A stretch of 64,000 nt of DNA from Clostridium sp. K13. GTDB taxonomy: Bacteria > Bacillota > Clostridia > Clostridiales > Clostridiaceae. Shown here one piece after another: positions 7,728-16,379 of this stretch. How positions within the stretch are numbered: position 1 is the stretch's first letter; the number at the start of each line of letters is the position of its first letter. The notes under the pieces are model-generated. The model saw nothing but the letters and a program-made list of their open reading frames with translations, had not been told where the DNA came from and did not search any database. The stretch covers positions 25,096-89,095 of the forward strand of contig NZ_JAASHM010000014.1 of assembly GCF_019734195.1 (NCBI RefSeq), read 5' to 3'. A program made the translations under genes and the position numbers.

Positions 7728-9233
7728 ATGAATATTATAGACAATGATTTACTCTCCATGCAAGAAGCTAGAATACTTGTCGAGAATGCAAGGGAAGCTC
7801 AAAAAAAATTAGCTACTTTTTCACAAGAAAAATTAGATGAAATTTCATATAGAATTCTTGAGGTGGTAGAAGAATATGTAAATGAATTAGCTAGACTTTC
7901 ATTTGAAGAAACTGACTTAGGCAAAGTTGAAGACAAGCTAGTAAAAGATAAGTTTGTAATAACTTATTTAAGAAATCGATTAAAGGATATGAAATGTGTA
8001 GGAGTTATTGGAACAGATGAAAAAAATAAAACTATGGATATAGGAGTTCCAATAGGGGTTATTGCAGCATTCTGTCCTGAGACAAGCCCTGTTTCAACAA
8101 TAATTTATAAGGCTACAATAGCCATAAAATCAGGAAATGCAATTGTTTTTTCTCTTAATCCAAGAGCTAAAAAAGTTATGAAGAGAACTTTGGATATTTT
8201 AATTAGAGCTGCAGAAGGTTATGGACTTCCAGAGGGAGCTTTATCATATTTAAGTGTTGTTTCAGATAGTGGGTCATACGAGCTTATGAAACATAAGGAT
8301 ACTTCATTAATTATGAATACAGGTGTTGATGAAATTTTAGAGTATGCTAAAAAATCAGGAAAACCAATGATTTATGGTGGAAATGGAAATGGACCAGCTT
8401 TTATAGAAAGAACTGCTGATATATCAAAAGCGGTTAAGGATATTATTGATAGCAAAAGTTTTGACTATGGAGTAGTATCTGGCGCAGAGCAGTCAATAGT
8501 TGTTGACAGTATAATTGCTAAAGATGTTAAAGATGAGCTTATTAAAAAAGGGGCTTACTTTATGACTGATGAAGAATCTAAAGCTTTAGGAAAGTTGCTA
8601 TTTAATAAAGATGGAAGCTTTGTAAAAGAGTTTTTAGGAAAGTCACCACAAATTTTAGCAAAAAGAGCAGGTTTTAGAGTTGCATCTAATATAAAAGTTT
8701 TAATTTCTAATGAAAAATATGTTTCTTTAGATAATCCACATTCTAGAGAAAGATTATGTCCAGTTCTTTCTTTCTACATAGAAGATGATTGGATGCATGC
8801 TTGTGAAAAGTGTATAGAACTTCTTTTAAGTGAGAGGCAAGGTCATACACTTGTAATTCACTCAAATGATAATGAAGTAATAAAACAATTTGCATTAAAG
8901 AAACCAGTTGGAAGAATACTGGTAAATACTTCTGGTGTTTTTGGAAGTATGGGTGGAACTACAAATTTATTTCCATCAATGACATTAGGAAGTGGATCAG
9001 TGGGGAAAGGTATGACATCAGATAATGTTTCTCCAATGAATTTAGTTTATATAAGAAAAGTTGGTTTCGAGGTTAGAAATAAAGAAGAACTTTTAAAAAG
9101 TATTGGAGTAAATGAGAATATAATTCTAGATTTAGAAGATACAAAAAAAGAAGAATCTTTAGATAATGTTAAATTATTAAAAAATATATTAAAAGAGATT
9201 TTAAAAGAAAAGAATAAATATGAAAAGGAGTAA
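7728..9233 (+). CDS. acylating aldehyde dehydrogenase homologue lacking catalytic residues (predicted pseudoenzyme)
   Basis: 501 residues, homologous over its length to the EutE/CutF-like enzyme at 17128 in the same operon. Alignment in register shows that the catalytic cysteine (C251, GTICASEQ, in the partner) is Ser251 here (GVVSGAEQ, codon TCT), and the oxyanion-hole Asn120 (PSTNPTS) is Ser120 (PETSPVS). The cofactor-loop ATGGPGMVKAAY has become [12 protein letters not shown]. The frame is undamaged, has a strong RBS (GAGGGGAGAAG) and its C-terminus is a helical tail ([16 protein letters not shown]) like an encapsulation peptide. It therefore looks maintained but catalytically dead: perhaps a structural partner of the active dehydrogenase or a core organiser. 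It sits directly before cutC (4-base gap). Confidence 0.85.
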   Translation: MNIIDNDLLSMQEARILVENAREAQKKLATFSQEKLDEISYRILEVVEEYVNELARLSFEETDLGKVEDKLVKDKFVITYLRNRLKDMKCVGVIGTDEKNKTMDIGVPIGVIAAFCPETSPVSTIIYKATIAIKSGNAIVFSLNPRAKKVMKRTLDILIRAAEGYGLPEGALSYLSVVSDSGSYELMKHKDTSLIMNTGVDEILEYAKKSGKPMIYGGNGNGPAFIERTADISKAVKDIIDSKSFDYGVVSGAEQSIVVDSIIAKDVKDELIKKGAYFMTDEESKALGKLLFNKDGSFVKEFLGKSPQILAKRAGFRVASNIKVLISNEKYVSLDNPHSRERLCPVLSFYIEDDWMHACEKCIELLLSERQGHTLVIHSNDNEVIKQFALKKPVGRILVNTSGVFGSMGGTTNLFPSMTLGSGSVGKGMTSDNVSPMNLVYIRKVGFEVRNKEELLKSIGVNENIILDLEDTKKEESLDNVKLLKNILKEILKEKNKYEKE

Positions 9234-9237
9234 AGAA

Positions 9238-11781
9238 ATGGATATTTGTGAATTTTCCAATAAATTTATGGAAGCTACTCAAAATATGTCAGAACAAGAA
9301 AGAGCTGCATTACTAAAAATGTTTGAGAGCGTTTCAGATGAAATAAAAAAGGAAGATAAAAAAACGATAGAGCCAGTTGCTTGTAAAAATGATGGGAAAG
9401 TACCAGAAGGTATTACAGAGCGTTTAGCTATGCTTAAAGAAAATTACTTAAAACATGTACCATCAATTACAACTCATAGAGCAAGAGCTATTACTGAAAT
9501 AGCTAAACAAAATCCAGGAACACCAAAGTCAATATTAAGAGGTAAATGCTTTAAACATTGTTGTGAAACTGCTCCTCTTGTAATTCAAGATCATGAGCTT
9601 ATAGTTGGGGCTCCAAATGGTGCACCAAGAGCTGGAGCATTCTCTCCTGATATAGCTTGGAGATGGATGGTTGATGAAATAGATACAATTGGGGAAAGAC
9701 CACAAGACCCATTCTATATCTCAGAAGAAGATAAGAAGTTTATGAGAGAAGAGTTATTCCCATTTTGGGAAGGTAAATCAGTAGATGAGTATTGTGAAGA
9801 TCAATATAGAGAAGCTGGAGTTTGGGAATTATCAGGGGAATCTTTTGTTTCTGATTGTTCATACCATGCAGTAAATGGTGGAGGAGACTCAAATCCGGGA
9901 TATGATGTTATCTTAATGAAAAAAGGTATGCTTGATGTAGTAAAAGAAGCTGAAGAAAAATTAAAAAATCTTAACTACGCAAATCCAGAAGATATCGAAA
10001 AAATATACTTCTATAAATCAATTATAGACACAGCTGAAGGTGTAATTATTTATGCTAAGCGTATGTCTGAATATGCTAAAGAATTAGCTGAAAAAGAAAC
10101 AGATCCAAAGAGAAAAGCTGAATTATTAAAAATTTCAGAAGTAAATGCAAAGGTTCCAGCTCATAAACCTGAAACTTTCTGGGAAGCTATTCAAGCTGTT
10201 TGGACAATAGAATCACTTTTAGTAGTTGAAGAAAATCAAACAGGTATGTCAATTGGACGTGTTGACCAGTATATGTATCCATTCTTTAAAGCTGATTTAG
10301 AAGCTGGTAGAATGACTGAATTTGAGGCATTCGAACTTGCGGGTTGTATGTTAATTAAAATGTCTGAAATGATGTGGATTACAAGTGAAGGCGGATCAAA
10401 ATTCTTTGCGGGATATCAACCATTTGTAAATATGTGTGTTGGTGGAGTGACAAGAGAAGGTAGAGATGCAACTAACGAATTAACTTATTTATTAATGGAT
10501 GCAGTTAGACATGTTAAAATTTATCAACCATCATTAGCTTGTCGTATTCATAAATCATCACCACAAGAGTACTTAAAGAAAATTGTTCAAGTAATTAGAG
10601 CAGGAATGGGATTCCCAGCTTGTCACTTTGATGATGTTCATATAAAAATGATGCTTGCAAAGGGTGTATCAATTGAAGATGCTAGAGATTACTGCTTAAT
10701 GGGATGTGTTGAACCACAAAAATCAGGAAGATTATATCAATGGACTTCAACAGCATATACTCAATGGCCAATATGTATAGAGCTTGCTCTTAATAATGGT
10801 GTACCACTATGGTACGGAAAGCAAGTATGCCCAGATTTAGGGGATATAGATAATTTTAAAACTTATGAACAGTTTGAAGAAGCTGTTAAAGCGCAAATTA
10901 AATATATAACTAAGTGGACAAGTGTTGCTACAGTAATTTCACAAAGAGTTCATAAGGAGCTTGCACCAAAACCACTTATGTCAATTATGTATGAAGGTTG
11001 CATGGAAAAAGGAAGAGGTGTAGAAGCTGGAGGAGCAATGTATAACTTCGGACCTGGGGTTGTATGGAGTGGACTTGCAACTTACATTGATTCAATGGCA
11101 GCAATTAAAAAATTAGTATTTGAAGAAAAGAAATATACATTAAGAGAAATAAATGAAGCTTTAAAAGCAGATTTTGTTGGATATGAAAGATTAAGAAAAG
11201 ATTGTTTAGAAGCACCAAAATACGGTAATGATGATGATTATGCTGATTATATTGGAGCAGAATTAATTCATTTTACAGAAATGGAACATAGAAAATATAA
11301 AACGTTATATTCAGTGTTAAGTCATGGAACACTATCAATTTCAAATAATACACCATTTGGTCAATTAACAGGAGCAACTGCAAATGGACGTAGAGCTTGG
11401 ACACCATTATCAGATGGTATAAGTCCAACTCAAGGAGCTGATGTTAAAGGTCCAACAGCTATTATTAAATCAGTTTCAAAAATGGCTTGTGACAATATGA
11501 ATATAGGAATGGTTCATAACTTCAAATTAATATCAGGATTACTTGATACTCCAGAAGGAGAGCAAGGACTTATAACATTATTAAGAAGTGCTTGTGCTTT
11601 ACAATTAGGAGAAGTTCAATTCAATTATTTAGATAATAATACATTAATTGAAGCTCAAAAGAATCCAGAAAAGTATAGAGATTTAATAGTTAGAGTTGCC
11701 GGTTATAGTGCATACTTTGTTGAGTTATGTAAGGATGTTCAAGATGAAATTATAAGTAGAACAATGCTTACACATTTTTAA
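9238..11781 (+). CDS. cutC: choline trimethylamine-lyase (glycyl radical enzyme)
   Basis: 847 residues from the ATG at 9238, which has AAAAGGAG at the right distance; the earlier in-frame ATG at 9220 overlaps that RBS. CutC cleaves choline to trimethylamine and acetaldehyde. Diagnostic residues are all present and shifted by one from the Desulfovibrio enzyme: Tyr209 and Asp217 (SYH and GGGDSNPG, choline binding), thiyl Cys490 and general base Glu492 (MGCVEPQ), and glycyl radical Gly822 (RVAGYSAYF). This combination separates CutC from glycerol, propanediol and pyruvate formate-lyases. The first 45 residues are helical ([21 protein letters not shown]) and may direct encapsulation. The short length corresponds to the non-enterobacterial form. 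CutD follows. Confidence 0.97.
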   Translation: MDICEFSNKFMEATQNMSEQERAALLKMFESVSDEIKKEDKKTIEPVACKNDGKVPEGITERLAMLKENYLKHVPSITTHRARAITEIAKQNPGTPKSILRGKCFKHCCETAPLVIQDHELIVGAPNGAPRAGAFSPDIAWRWMVDEIDTIGERPQDPFYISEEDKKFMREELFPFWEGKSVDEYCEDQYREAGVWELSGESFVSDCSYHAVNGGGDSNPGYDVILMKKGMLDVVKEAEEKLKNLNYANPEDIEKIYFYKSIIDTAEGVIIYAKRMSEYAKELAEKETDPKRKAELLKISEVNAKVPAHKPETFWEAIQAVWTIESLLVVEENQTGMSIGRVDQYMYPFFKADLEAGRMTEFEAFELAGCMLIKMSEMMWITSEGGSKFFAGYQPFVNMCVGGVTREGRDATNELTYLLMDAVRHVKIYQPSLACRIHKSSPQEYLKKIVQVIRAGMGFPACHFDDVHIKMMLAKGVSIEDARDYCLMGCVEPQKSGRLYQWTSTAYTQWPICIELALNNGVPLWYGKQVCPDLGDIDNFKTYEQFEEAVKAQIKYITKWTSVATVISQRVHKELAPKPLMSIMYEGCMEKGRGVEAGGAMYNFGPGVVWSGLATYIDSMAAIKKLVFEEKKYTLREINEALKADFVGYERLRKDCLEAPKYGNDDDYADYIGAELIHFTEMEHRKYKTLYSVLSHGTLSISNNTPFGQLTGATANGRRAWTPLSDGISPTQGADVKGPTAIIKSVSKMACDNMNIGMVHNFKLISGLLDTPEGEQGLITLLRSACALQLGEVQFNYLDNNTLIEAQKNPEKYRDLIVRVAGYSAYFVELCKDVQDEIISRTMLTHF

Positions 11782-11793
11782 TAAAACCATAGA

Positions 11794-11820
11794 TCATGTA
11801 GAAGAGTAATTTCTACATGA
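11794..11820 (+). promoter_or_regulatory. perfect 10-bp hairpin between cutC and cutD
   Basis: TCATGTAGAA (11794-11803) and TTCTACATGA (11811-11820) are exact inverted repeats around a 7-base loop, without a T run. It is not a terminator of standard form; a role in RNA processing or in giving cutC and cutD different transcript levels is plausible. An ATG in the right arm (11817) is in frame with cutD but is unlikely to be its start. Confidence 0.65.
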
Positions 11821-11846
11821 CTTCAAGAAAGCTTAGGAGTTTAGAT

Positions 11847-12800
11847 ATGAGTAATAATACAAATGGAATTATTGAAAGGAAGGCAAGAATTTTCAATATA
11901 CAAAAATACAATATGTATGATGGACCTGGAGTTAGAACTATAGTTTTCTTTCAAGGATGTCCGTTACGTTGTAAATGGTGTGCAAATCCAGAGGGGATGA
12001 TGAAGAAAAATAGAGTTATGTTAAAGAGCAATCTTTGCTTAGATTGTGGAGAATGTACAGAAGTTTGTCCAGTTGGAATTCACACAATAAACAGTTTAAC
12101 TAATAAGCATGAGATTAATAGGAGTATTGATTGTTTAGGATGTAAAAGATGTGCAGATATTTGTACTCAATCAGCAATTGATATTTTAGGTGAGGAAAAA
12201 ACTATATCAGAGCTTTTAGAAGTAATTGAAGAGGATAGAACTTTTTATGAGATGTCTGGTGGTGGAGTTACATTAGGTGGAGGAGAAGTTTTAATGCAGC
12301 CTGAAGCTGCAAGAAGTCTACTTATGGCATGTAAAAATGCAGGAATAAATACTGCAATAGAAACATCAGGTTATACAACTACTGAAAATATCTTAAAAGT
12401 TGCAGAATATACTGATTTATTCTTATTTGATATTAAACATATGAACTCAGATGAGCATCTTAAATGGACAGGTGTTAGAAACGAGCAGATTTTAGAAAAC
12501 TTAAAAACATTACTTCAAAATAAGTATAACGTACAAATACGTATGCCATTATTAAAGGGAGTTAATGATTATGAAAAGGCTATAAAAAAAGCTATGGAAT
12601 TTCTAGCACCGTATAAAGATTATAAAAACTTTAAGGGAATTGATCTTTTACCTTATCACAAGATGGGTGTAAATAAATATAACCAATTAGGTATTGAATA
12701 TCAAGTTTATGATGATCCAAGTCTGTCAAATGAGGATTTAGATAGAATAGAATCTTATATTAAAGAGTATGATATGCCAGCTAGGGTAGTTAGGCATTAA
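11847..12800 (+). CDS. cutD: CutC-activating radical SAM enzyme
   Basis: 317 residues from the ATG at 11847, preceded by TAGGAGT at 7 bases; the in-frame ATG at 11817 lies in a hairpin arm and lacks an RBS. Glycyl-radical activase features are clear: YDGPGVRTIVFFQGCPLRCKWCANPEG with the CX3CX2C [4Fe-4S] cluster motif, two further ferredoxin-like cysteine sets (CLDCGECTEVCPVG and CLGCKRCADICTQSAI), and the GGGVTLGGGEVLMQ SAM-binding block. It would generate the Gly822 radical on CutC. Placement right after cutC is the standard order in choline clusters. Confidence 0.95.
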   Translation: MSNNTNGIIERKARIFNIQKYNMYDGPGVRTIVFFQGCPLRCKWCANPEGMMKKNRVMLKSNLCLDCGECTEVCPVGIHTINSLTNKHEINRSIDCLGCKRCADICTQSAIDILGEEKTISELLEVIEEDRTFYEMSGGGVTLGGGEVLMQPEAARSLLMACKNAGINTAIETSGYTTTENILKVAEYTDLFLFDIKHMNSDEHLKWTGVRNEQILENLKTLLQNKYNVQIRMPLLKGVNDYEKAIKKAMEFLAPYKDYKNFKGIDLLPYHKMGVNKYNQLGIEYQVYDDPSLSNEDLDRIESYIKEYDMPARVVRH

Positions 12801-12814
12801 AGAAGGTTTAAAGT

Positions 12815-13168
12815 ATGGAAGGTTTAAAGGATAGAAATATCCAAAGAGTAATACAGGAATCAGTACCAGGAAAGCAAATTACAATATCTCATATTATAGC
12901 GTCACCTATGCCAGATATATATGAAAGACTAGGAGTAGATGAAAAAGGAGCAATAGGAATCTTAACCTTAACACCTTATGAAACTGCAATAATAGCAGCA
13001 GACATTGCAACTAAGATAGCGGATGTTGAAATTGGATTCTTAGATAGGTTTACAGGATCTGTATTGATAAATGGCGATGTTGATAGCGTTTATACAGCAC
13101 TTGAGGGAGTAAATGAAACATTTAAAAATATGTTAGGTTTTACAGTATGTCCTATAACTAGAACATGA
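12815..13168 (+). CDS. circularly permuted shell protein (EutS/PduU/CutR-like)
   Basis: 117 residues. It opens with a basic segment (RNIQRVIQESVPGKQITISHIIASP), then DIYERLGVDEKGAIGILTLTPYETAIIAADIATKIADVEIGFLDRFTGSVLINGDVDSVYTALEGV. That order is the permuted BMC fold of EutS and PduU, which form hexamers with a bent or plugged pore. The choline-cluster member has been called CutR. It overlaps the next gene by 4 bases (ATGA), indicating translational coupling with the small GTPase. Confidence 0.88.
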   Translation: MEGLKDRNIQRVIQESVPGKQITISHIIASPMPDIYERLGVDEKGAIGILTLTPYETAIIAADIATKIADVEIGFLDRFTGSVLINGDVDSVYTALEGVNETFKNMLGFTVCPITRT

Positions 13169-13602
13169 GAAAGAAAAGAATAATGGTTGTTGGACCTAGT
13201 AGGTCAGGGAAAACTACAATTGTTAACTATTTAAATAATTATAATGGACCTTTAAAGAGAACAGCTGATGTTATTTATGGTGAAAATACTATGGATATTC
13301 CAAGTTCATACATTGAAAATACAGGGATGTATAAGCATATAATTGCCTTAGCACAGGATGCTTCTAAAATAGTAATTATTGTAGATTATGAAAATCCAAA
13401 TGAAGTTTATTCAGATGGATTTGGACTTTCATTTAATAATGAGATTATAGGAGTCATTAATAAAGTAGATAATGATTTTAATAATCTTGAAAAGTGCAAA
13501 AAACAATTAAAAAGAATCGGTGTTAAAGAACCTTACTTTTTAATTAGTAAAAATGATGAAGTAGGTATTAAGGAGCTAAAAGAATACCTACTAAATAGGT
13601 AG
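13165..13602 (+). CDS. EutP/PduV-like small GTPase
   Basis: 145 residues. The P-loop is GPSRSGKTT (residues 9-17), and the guanine-specificity motif NKVD appears at about residue 93; GVKEPYFLISKNDEVGIKELKEYL matches the end of Ras-like domains. EutP and PduV members occur in most metabolosome operons; PduV has been linked to microcompartment positioning and a EutP to acetate-kinase activity, so the role here is not settled. It starts inside the stop of the shell gene before it. Confidence 0.85.
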   Translation: MRKKRIMVVGPSRSGKTTIVNYLNNYNGPLKRTADVIYGENTMDIPSSYIENTGMYKHIIALAQDASKIVIIVDYENPNEVYSDGFGLSFNNEIIGVINKVDNDFNNLEKCKKQLKRIGVKEPYFLISKNDEVGIKELKEYLLNR

Positions 13603-13615
13603 GTGAATAAAGAAC

Positions 13616-14245
13616 ATGCTTAAGTTTATTACTGAAGAGTATTTGAAGGATTTATATAGAAAAGAGCCCTTTATAAATTTTGATTTAAAAACTAATGAGA
13701 GACTTACGCCTGGTGGGAGACAGTATTTATTAGATAAAGGGATAAAAATGAATAGTAATTTGCCTACAGATAACCAAGAAGCTTTAAAAAAACAAGACGT
13801 TGAAGCTGAAAAAATAAAAAGTGATGAAAATTTAAAGGAAAAAAAGTTACTTTATAAATTAAAGGCTTTAGAAGCATTGTTCTTAAGCTCTGCTAGTGAA
13901 ATGTTAAATGAGGATATTAAATTAACTCAAAAAATAATTGATTTGGGAAGGCATATTAGAGGTATCAGAGAGTTTATAGAAGGAACCTGTGAATTAGAAA
14001 TTACAACTCCTAAAAATAGTAATAAAAATTTTGCTGATATTGAGGTTACAGATGTTTATATACATCTAGAAAATAGTAAAGAGTTATTAAACTTATACTA
14101 TTTGTTTTGTAAACTTGAAGAATTTAAATATGAAGTTATCCTTGATTTTGAGGGAGCTGAGGTTTTAGAAGGTATATTAAAAAATATCTATGAAATAGAG
14201 GCAACATTATCTGGAATGATTAAAAAAGAAGCAGGTGAAATATAA
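13616..14245 (+). CDS. EutT-like protein without the metal-binding cysteine cluster
   Basis: 209 residues. The N-terminus FITEEYLKDLYRKEPFINF followed by NERLTPGGRQYLLDKGIKM is the EutT (ethanolamine cobalamin adenosyltransferase) start, and residues 80-205 are a helical bundle as in that family (LYKLKALEALFLSSASEM; IIDLGRHIRGIREFI). The histidine-plus-CCXXC metal motif of EutT is not present: the only cysteines are isolated ones at about 127 and 162. CutC needs no B12, so a corrinoid job is not expected. Either the protein has been repurposed (structural, or nucleotide sensing) or it serves another enzyme. The segment between (about 42-78) is charged and low-complexity. Confidence 0.7.
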   Translation: MLKFITEEYLKDLYRKEPFINFDLKTNERLTPGGRQYLLDKGIKMNSNLPTDNQEALKKQDVEAEKIKSDENLKEKKLLYKLKALEALFLSSASEMLNEDIKLTQKIIDLGRHIRGIREFIEGTCELEITTPKNSNKNFADIEVTDVYIHLENSKELLNLYYLFCKLEEFKYEVILDFEGAEVLEGILKNIYEIEATLSGMIKKEAGEI

Positions 14246-14246
14246 A

Positions 14247-15092
14247 GTGGCAGAAAATAAAAATATATTTGAGTATTGTGATGAATTAGTAGATCAGTTT
14301 GAAAAGGTTATAGAAAAGCCAATCTTAGAGAAGTCTAAAATATATTACACGGGAGTGGATCTCGGAACAGCATGTGTAGTACTAGCAGTTTTAGATGAAA
14401 ATAAAAGACCAGTTGCAGGTGCTTATAGATATGCTGATGTAGTAAAAGATGGAATGGTAGTTGATTATATAGGAGCTATAAGAATTGTAAGAGAATTAAA
14501 AAACGAAATAGAAGAAAAGCTTGGAGAAGAGCTTTTATATGCGGCAGCAGCAATACCACCTGGTACAGAATCAATTGATGGTGGAGCTATTAAAAATGTA
14601 GTACAAGCAGCAGGATTTGAATTAACAAATCTTTTAGATGAGCCGACAGCAGCAAATGAAGTGTTAAAGATTCAAAATGGAGCTGTGGTTGATATTGGAG
14701 GTGGTACTACTGGAACATCGATAATAAAAGATGGGAAGGTAGTTTATGTTGCTGATGAACCAACAGGTGGAACTCATTTTTCATTAGTTGTAGCTGGTGC
14801 TTATGGAATAAACTTTGATGATGCAGATAAGTTTAAAAGAAATAAAAAGAATCATAAAGAGTTGCTTCCAATATTAAAACCAGTAATTGAAAAGGTTGGA
14901 TCTATTATAAATATTCATGTTAAAGATCATTATGTTAAAGAAATTTCATTGGTAGGTGGAACAGCTTGTCTTGAAGGAATTGAGGAAGTAATTGAAAAGC
15001 AAACTAAAATATATACCTATAAGCCAAAGAACCCTATGTTTGTAACTCCTCTAGGTATAGCCCTTAGTTGTACTGATAAGATTATTGATTAG
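14247..15092 (+). CDS. eutJ: EutJ-like Hsp70-fold chaperone
   Basis: 281 residues from the GTG at 14247 (AGGTG nine bases upstream); a GTG at 14235 is in frame but overlaps the previous gene and has a poorer RBS. ATPase signatures of the actin/Hsp70 fold are plain: YYTGVDLGTACVVLAVLDE, AAAIPPGTE, LDEPTAANEVL, VVDIGGGTTGTSII, and LVGGTACLEGIEE near the end. It lacks the Hsp70 substrate domain, as EutJ does. EutJ is thought to help enzyme assembly or reactivation in ethanolamine metabolosomes; here the client could be CutC or the shell cargo. Confidence 0.9.
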   Translation: MAENKNIFEYCDELVDQFEKVIEKPILEKSKIYYTGVDLGTACVVLAVLDENKRPVAGAYRYADVVKDGMVVDYIGAIRIVRELKNEIEEKLGEELLYAAAAIPPGTESIDGGAIKNVVQAAGFELTNLLDEPTAANEVLKIQNGAVVDIGGGTTGTSIIKDGKVVYVADEPTGGTHFSLVVAGAYGINFDDADKFKRNKKNHKELLPILKPVIEKVGSIINIHVKDHYVKEISLVGGTACLEGIEEVIEKQTKIYTYKPKNPMFVTPLGIALSCTDKIID

Positions 15093-15108
15093 ATGGAGAT
15101 GATGATGT

Positions 15109-15411
15109 ATGGATTTTAAATTAATAAAATCACCAACAGATGGAGTAAAGCGTGCGCTCAGCAAGAGAATGGGAGCAGAGGGAAGAGCTGTATTAGAAGA
15201 AGTTTCTGCAATTGGACTTATGCAAGGTAAATTAATAGAAATGATTTATGCAATAGATATAGCCGAAAAATCAGCGGGTGTATTAGTTGAAGATATTAAG
15301 GGAGTCTGCCCTCAGCATATGACTTCAATCGCTATTTTAGGAGATACATCATCAGTGCAGTCTGCAATAGAGGAGATTAAATTAAAAATGAAAGAAGGAA
15401 ATAGCTTATGA
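15109..15411 (+). CDS. divergent single-domain shell protein with N-terminal extension
   Basis: 100 residues. The first 28 (MDFKLIKSPTDGVKRALSKRM...) precede a recognisable but drifted BMC domain: EVSAIGLMQGKLIEMIYAIDIAEKSAGVLVEDIKG, then MTSIAILGDTSSVQSAIEEIK. The usual small residues around the pore (GSG or GGG) are replaced by GVCPQH, and the domain stops just after the second conserved helix, without the RPH tail. It may cap, decorate or join facets rather than tile them. It overlaps the pentamer gene by 4 bases, so the two are probably made in a fixed ratio. Confidence 0.75.
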   Translation: MDFKLIKSPTDGVKRALSKRMGAEGRAVLEEVSAIGLMQGKLIEMIYAIDIAEKSAGVLVEDIKGVCPQHMTSIAILGDTSSVQSAIEEIKLKMKEGNSL

Positions 15412-15671
15412 TAACTGCTAGGTTAATTGATAGTATTTGGGCAACTAGAAAAGCGGATAGTCTTCAAGGCTTAAAGTTTATGTTAGCAGAAGAAATAGGT
15501 GGAAGCTCACAAGGGAGAAGGCTTATAGTGGTAGATAATATTGGCGCTGGAATTGGAGATAGAGTTATTGTAAGTACAGGCTCAGCAGCTAGAAGGATGC
15601 TTGGAAATGATGATATACCAGTTGATGCAGCGGTAATTGGAATCATAGATGAGGATTGTAACTTTAGGTAA
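15408..15671 (+). CDS. eutN: pentameric vertex protein (BMC-P, EutN/CcmL family)
   Basis: 87 residues: MITARLIDSIWATRKADSLQGLKFMLAEE, RRLIVVDNIGAGIGDRVIVSTGSAARRMLG, then DDIPVDAAVIGIIDE. The motif G(A/I)G(I)GDRVIV and the closing VIGIID are those of EutN and CcmL, which cap the twelve corners of the shell. It is the only pentamer gene in the cluster and begins inside the stop codon of the preceding shell gene. Confidence 0.93.
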   Translation: MITARLIDSIWATRKADSLQGLKFMLAEEIGGSSQGRRLIVVDNIGAGIGDRVIVSTGSAARRMLGNDDIPVDAAVIGIIDEDCNFR

Positions 15672-15702
15672 GGTTTTAAATCCATTGAAAGGATGTGAGA
15701 GT

Positions 15703-16359
15703 GTGAAGAAACTAATTTGTGCTAAAGACATGGAAGAATTTTTGGAGACTAATGAAAAAGTATTCTTTATTGAAGGAAATACTATTTTAACACCATCTGC
15801 TAAAGATATAGCAAAAAATAATGGAATAGAGATTACTACAAATAAGATTACTGAGAAAAAAGAAGTAGCTACTTCTAATATTACTGAAAATTTAGATAGC
15901 CAAAAATTACTTCAAATGTTTAAGACTATTATAAATGAAGGATTACTTCAAGAGATGCTACAAATATTAGCAAATTCCAATATGGCTAAGTTTAACGCAG
16001 AGTGTGATGAAAGTGGATTAAAGGTTGTTAGAGGAAATACCGTGAAGATGGATTACTTTGATACTGGAAATCCCGATAACAAGGTCTACTTTCAAGAATT
16101 AGTTAATAAAGATGAATCTAAAATGAGTGCTGGATTTTTAACTATTGAAAACTCAAATTTTGAATGGCAATTAACATATGAAGAAATTGATTATGTTATT
16201 GAAGGAACTATAACTGTTGAAATTAATGGTAAAACGTATACAGCTAATGAAGGCGACGTTTTATTTGTTCCAAAGAACTCAAAAGTAGTTTGGGGATCAC
16301 CTAATAAGGCAAGATTATTCTATGCAACTTATCCAGCAAATTGGGCAGATTTACTTTAA
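15703..16359 (+). CDS. eutQ: EutQ-like cupin protein
   Basis: 218 residues from the GTG at 15703, which has AAAGGA upstream; the ATG at 15649 lies within the vertex-protein gene. Residues 1-40 carry a LTPSAKDIAKNNGIEI motif very like that of the EutT-like protein at 13616 (LTPGGRQYLLDKGIKM). Residues 105-218 are the EutQ cupin: YEEIDYVIEGTITVEINGKTYTANEGDVLFVPKNSKVVW. EutQ of Salmonella has been reported to have acetate-kinase activity, which would fit making ATP from the acetyl phosphate supplied by PduL; that is transfer from the family, not seen here. Confidence 0.87.
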   Translation: MKKLICAKDMEEFLETNEKVFFIEGNTILTPSAKDIAKNNGIEITTNKITEKKEVATSNITENLDSQKLLQMFKTIINEGLLQEMLQILANSNMAKFNAECDESGLKVVRGNTVKMDYFDTGNPDNKVYFQELVNKDESKMSAGFLTIENSNFEWQLTYEEIDYVIEGTITVEINGKTYTANEGDVLFVPKNSKVVWGSPNKARLFYATYPANWADLL

Positions 16360-16379
16360 TACTTAAGGAGGTCGTATAG

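Noticed and set aside
9220..9237. ATG at 9220 as start of cutC
   Set aside because: Its six extra codons contain the ribosome site of the ATG at 9238, and the shorter protein aligns within one residue of the Desulfovibrio CutC numbering.
9238..11781. Glycerol or propanediol dehydratase, or pyruvate formate-lyase
   Set aside because: The [11 protein letters not shown] and GCVEPQ blocks with Asp217 are those of choline TMA-lyase.
11817..11846. ATG at 11817 as start of cutD
   Set aside because: It lies in the arm of a perfect hairpin and lacks an RBS, while 11847 has TAGGAG at the right distance.
13616..14245. Functional cobalamin adenosyltransferase
   Set aside because: The cysteine cluster and partner histidine of EutT are not present, and the pathway needs no B12.
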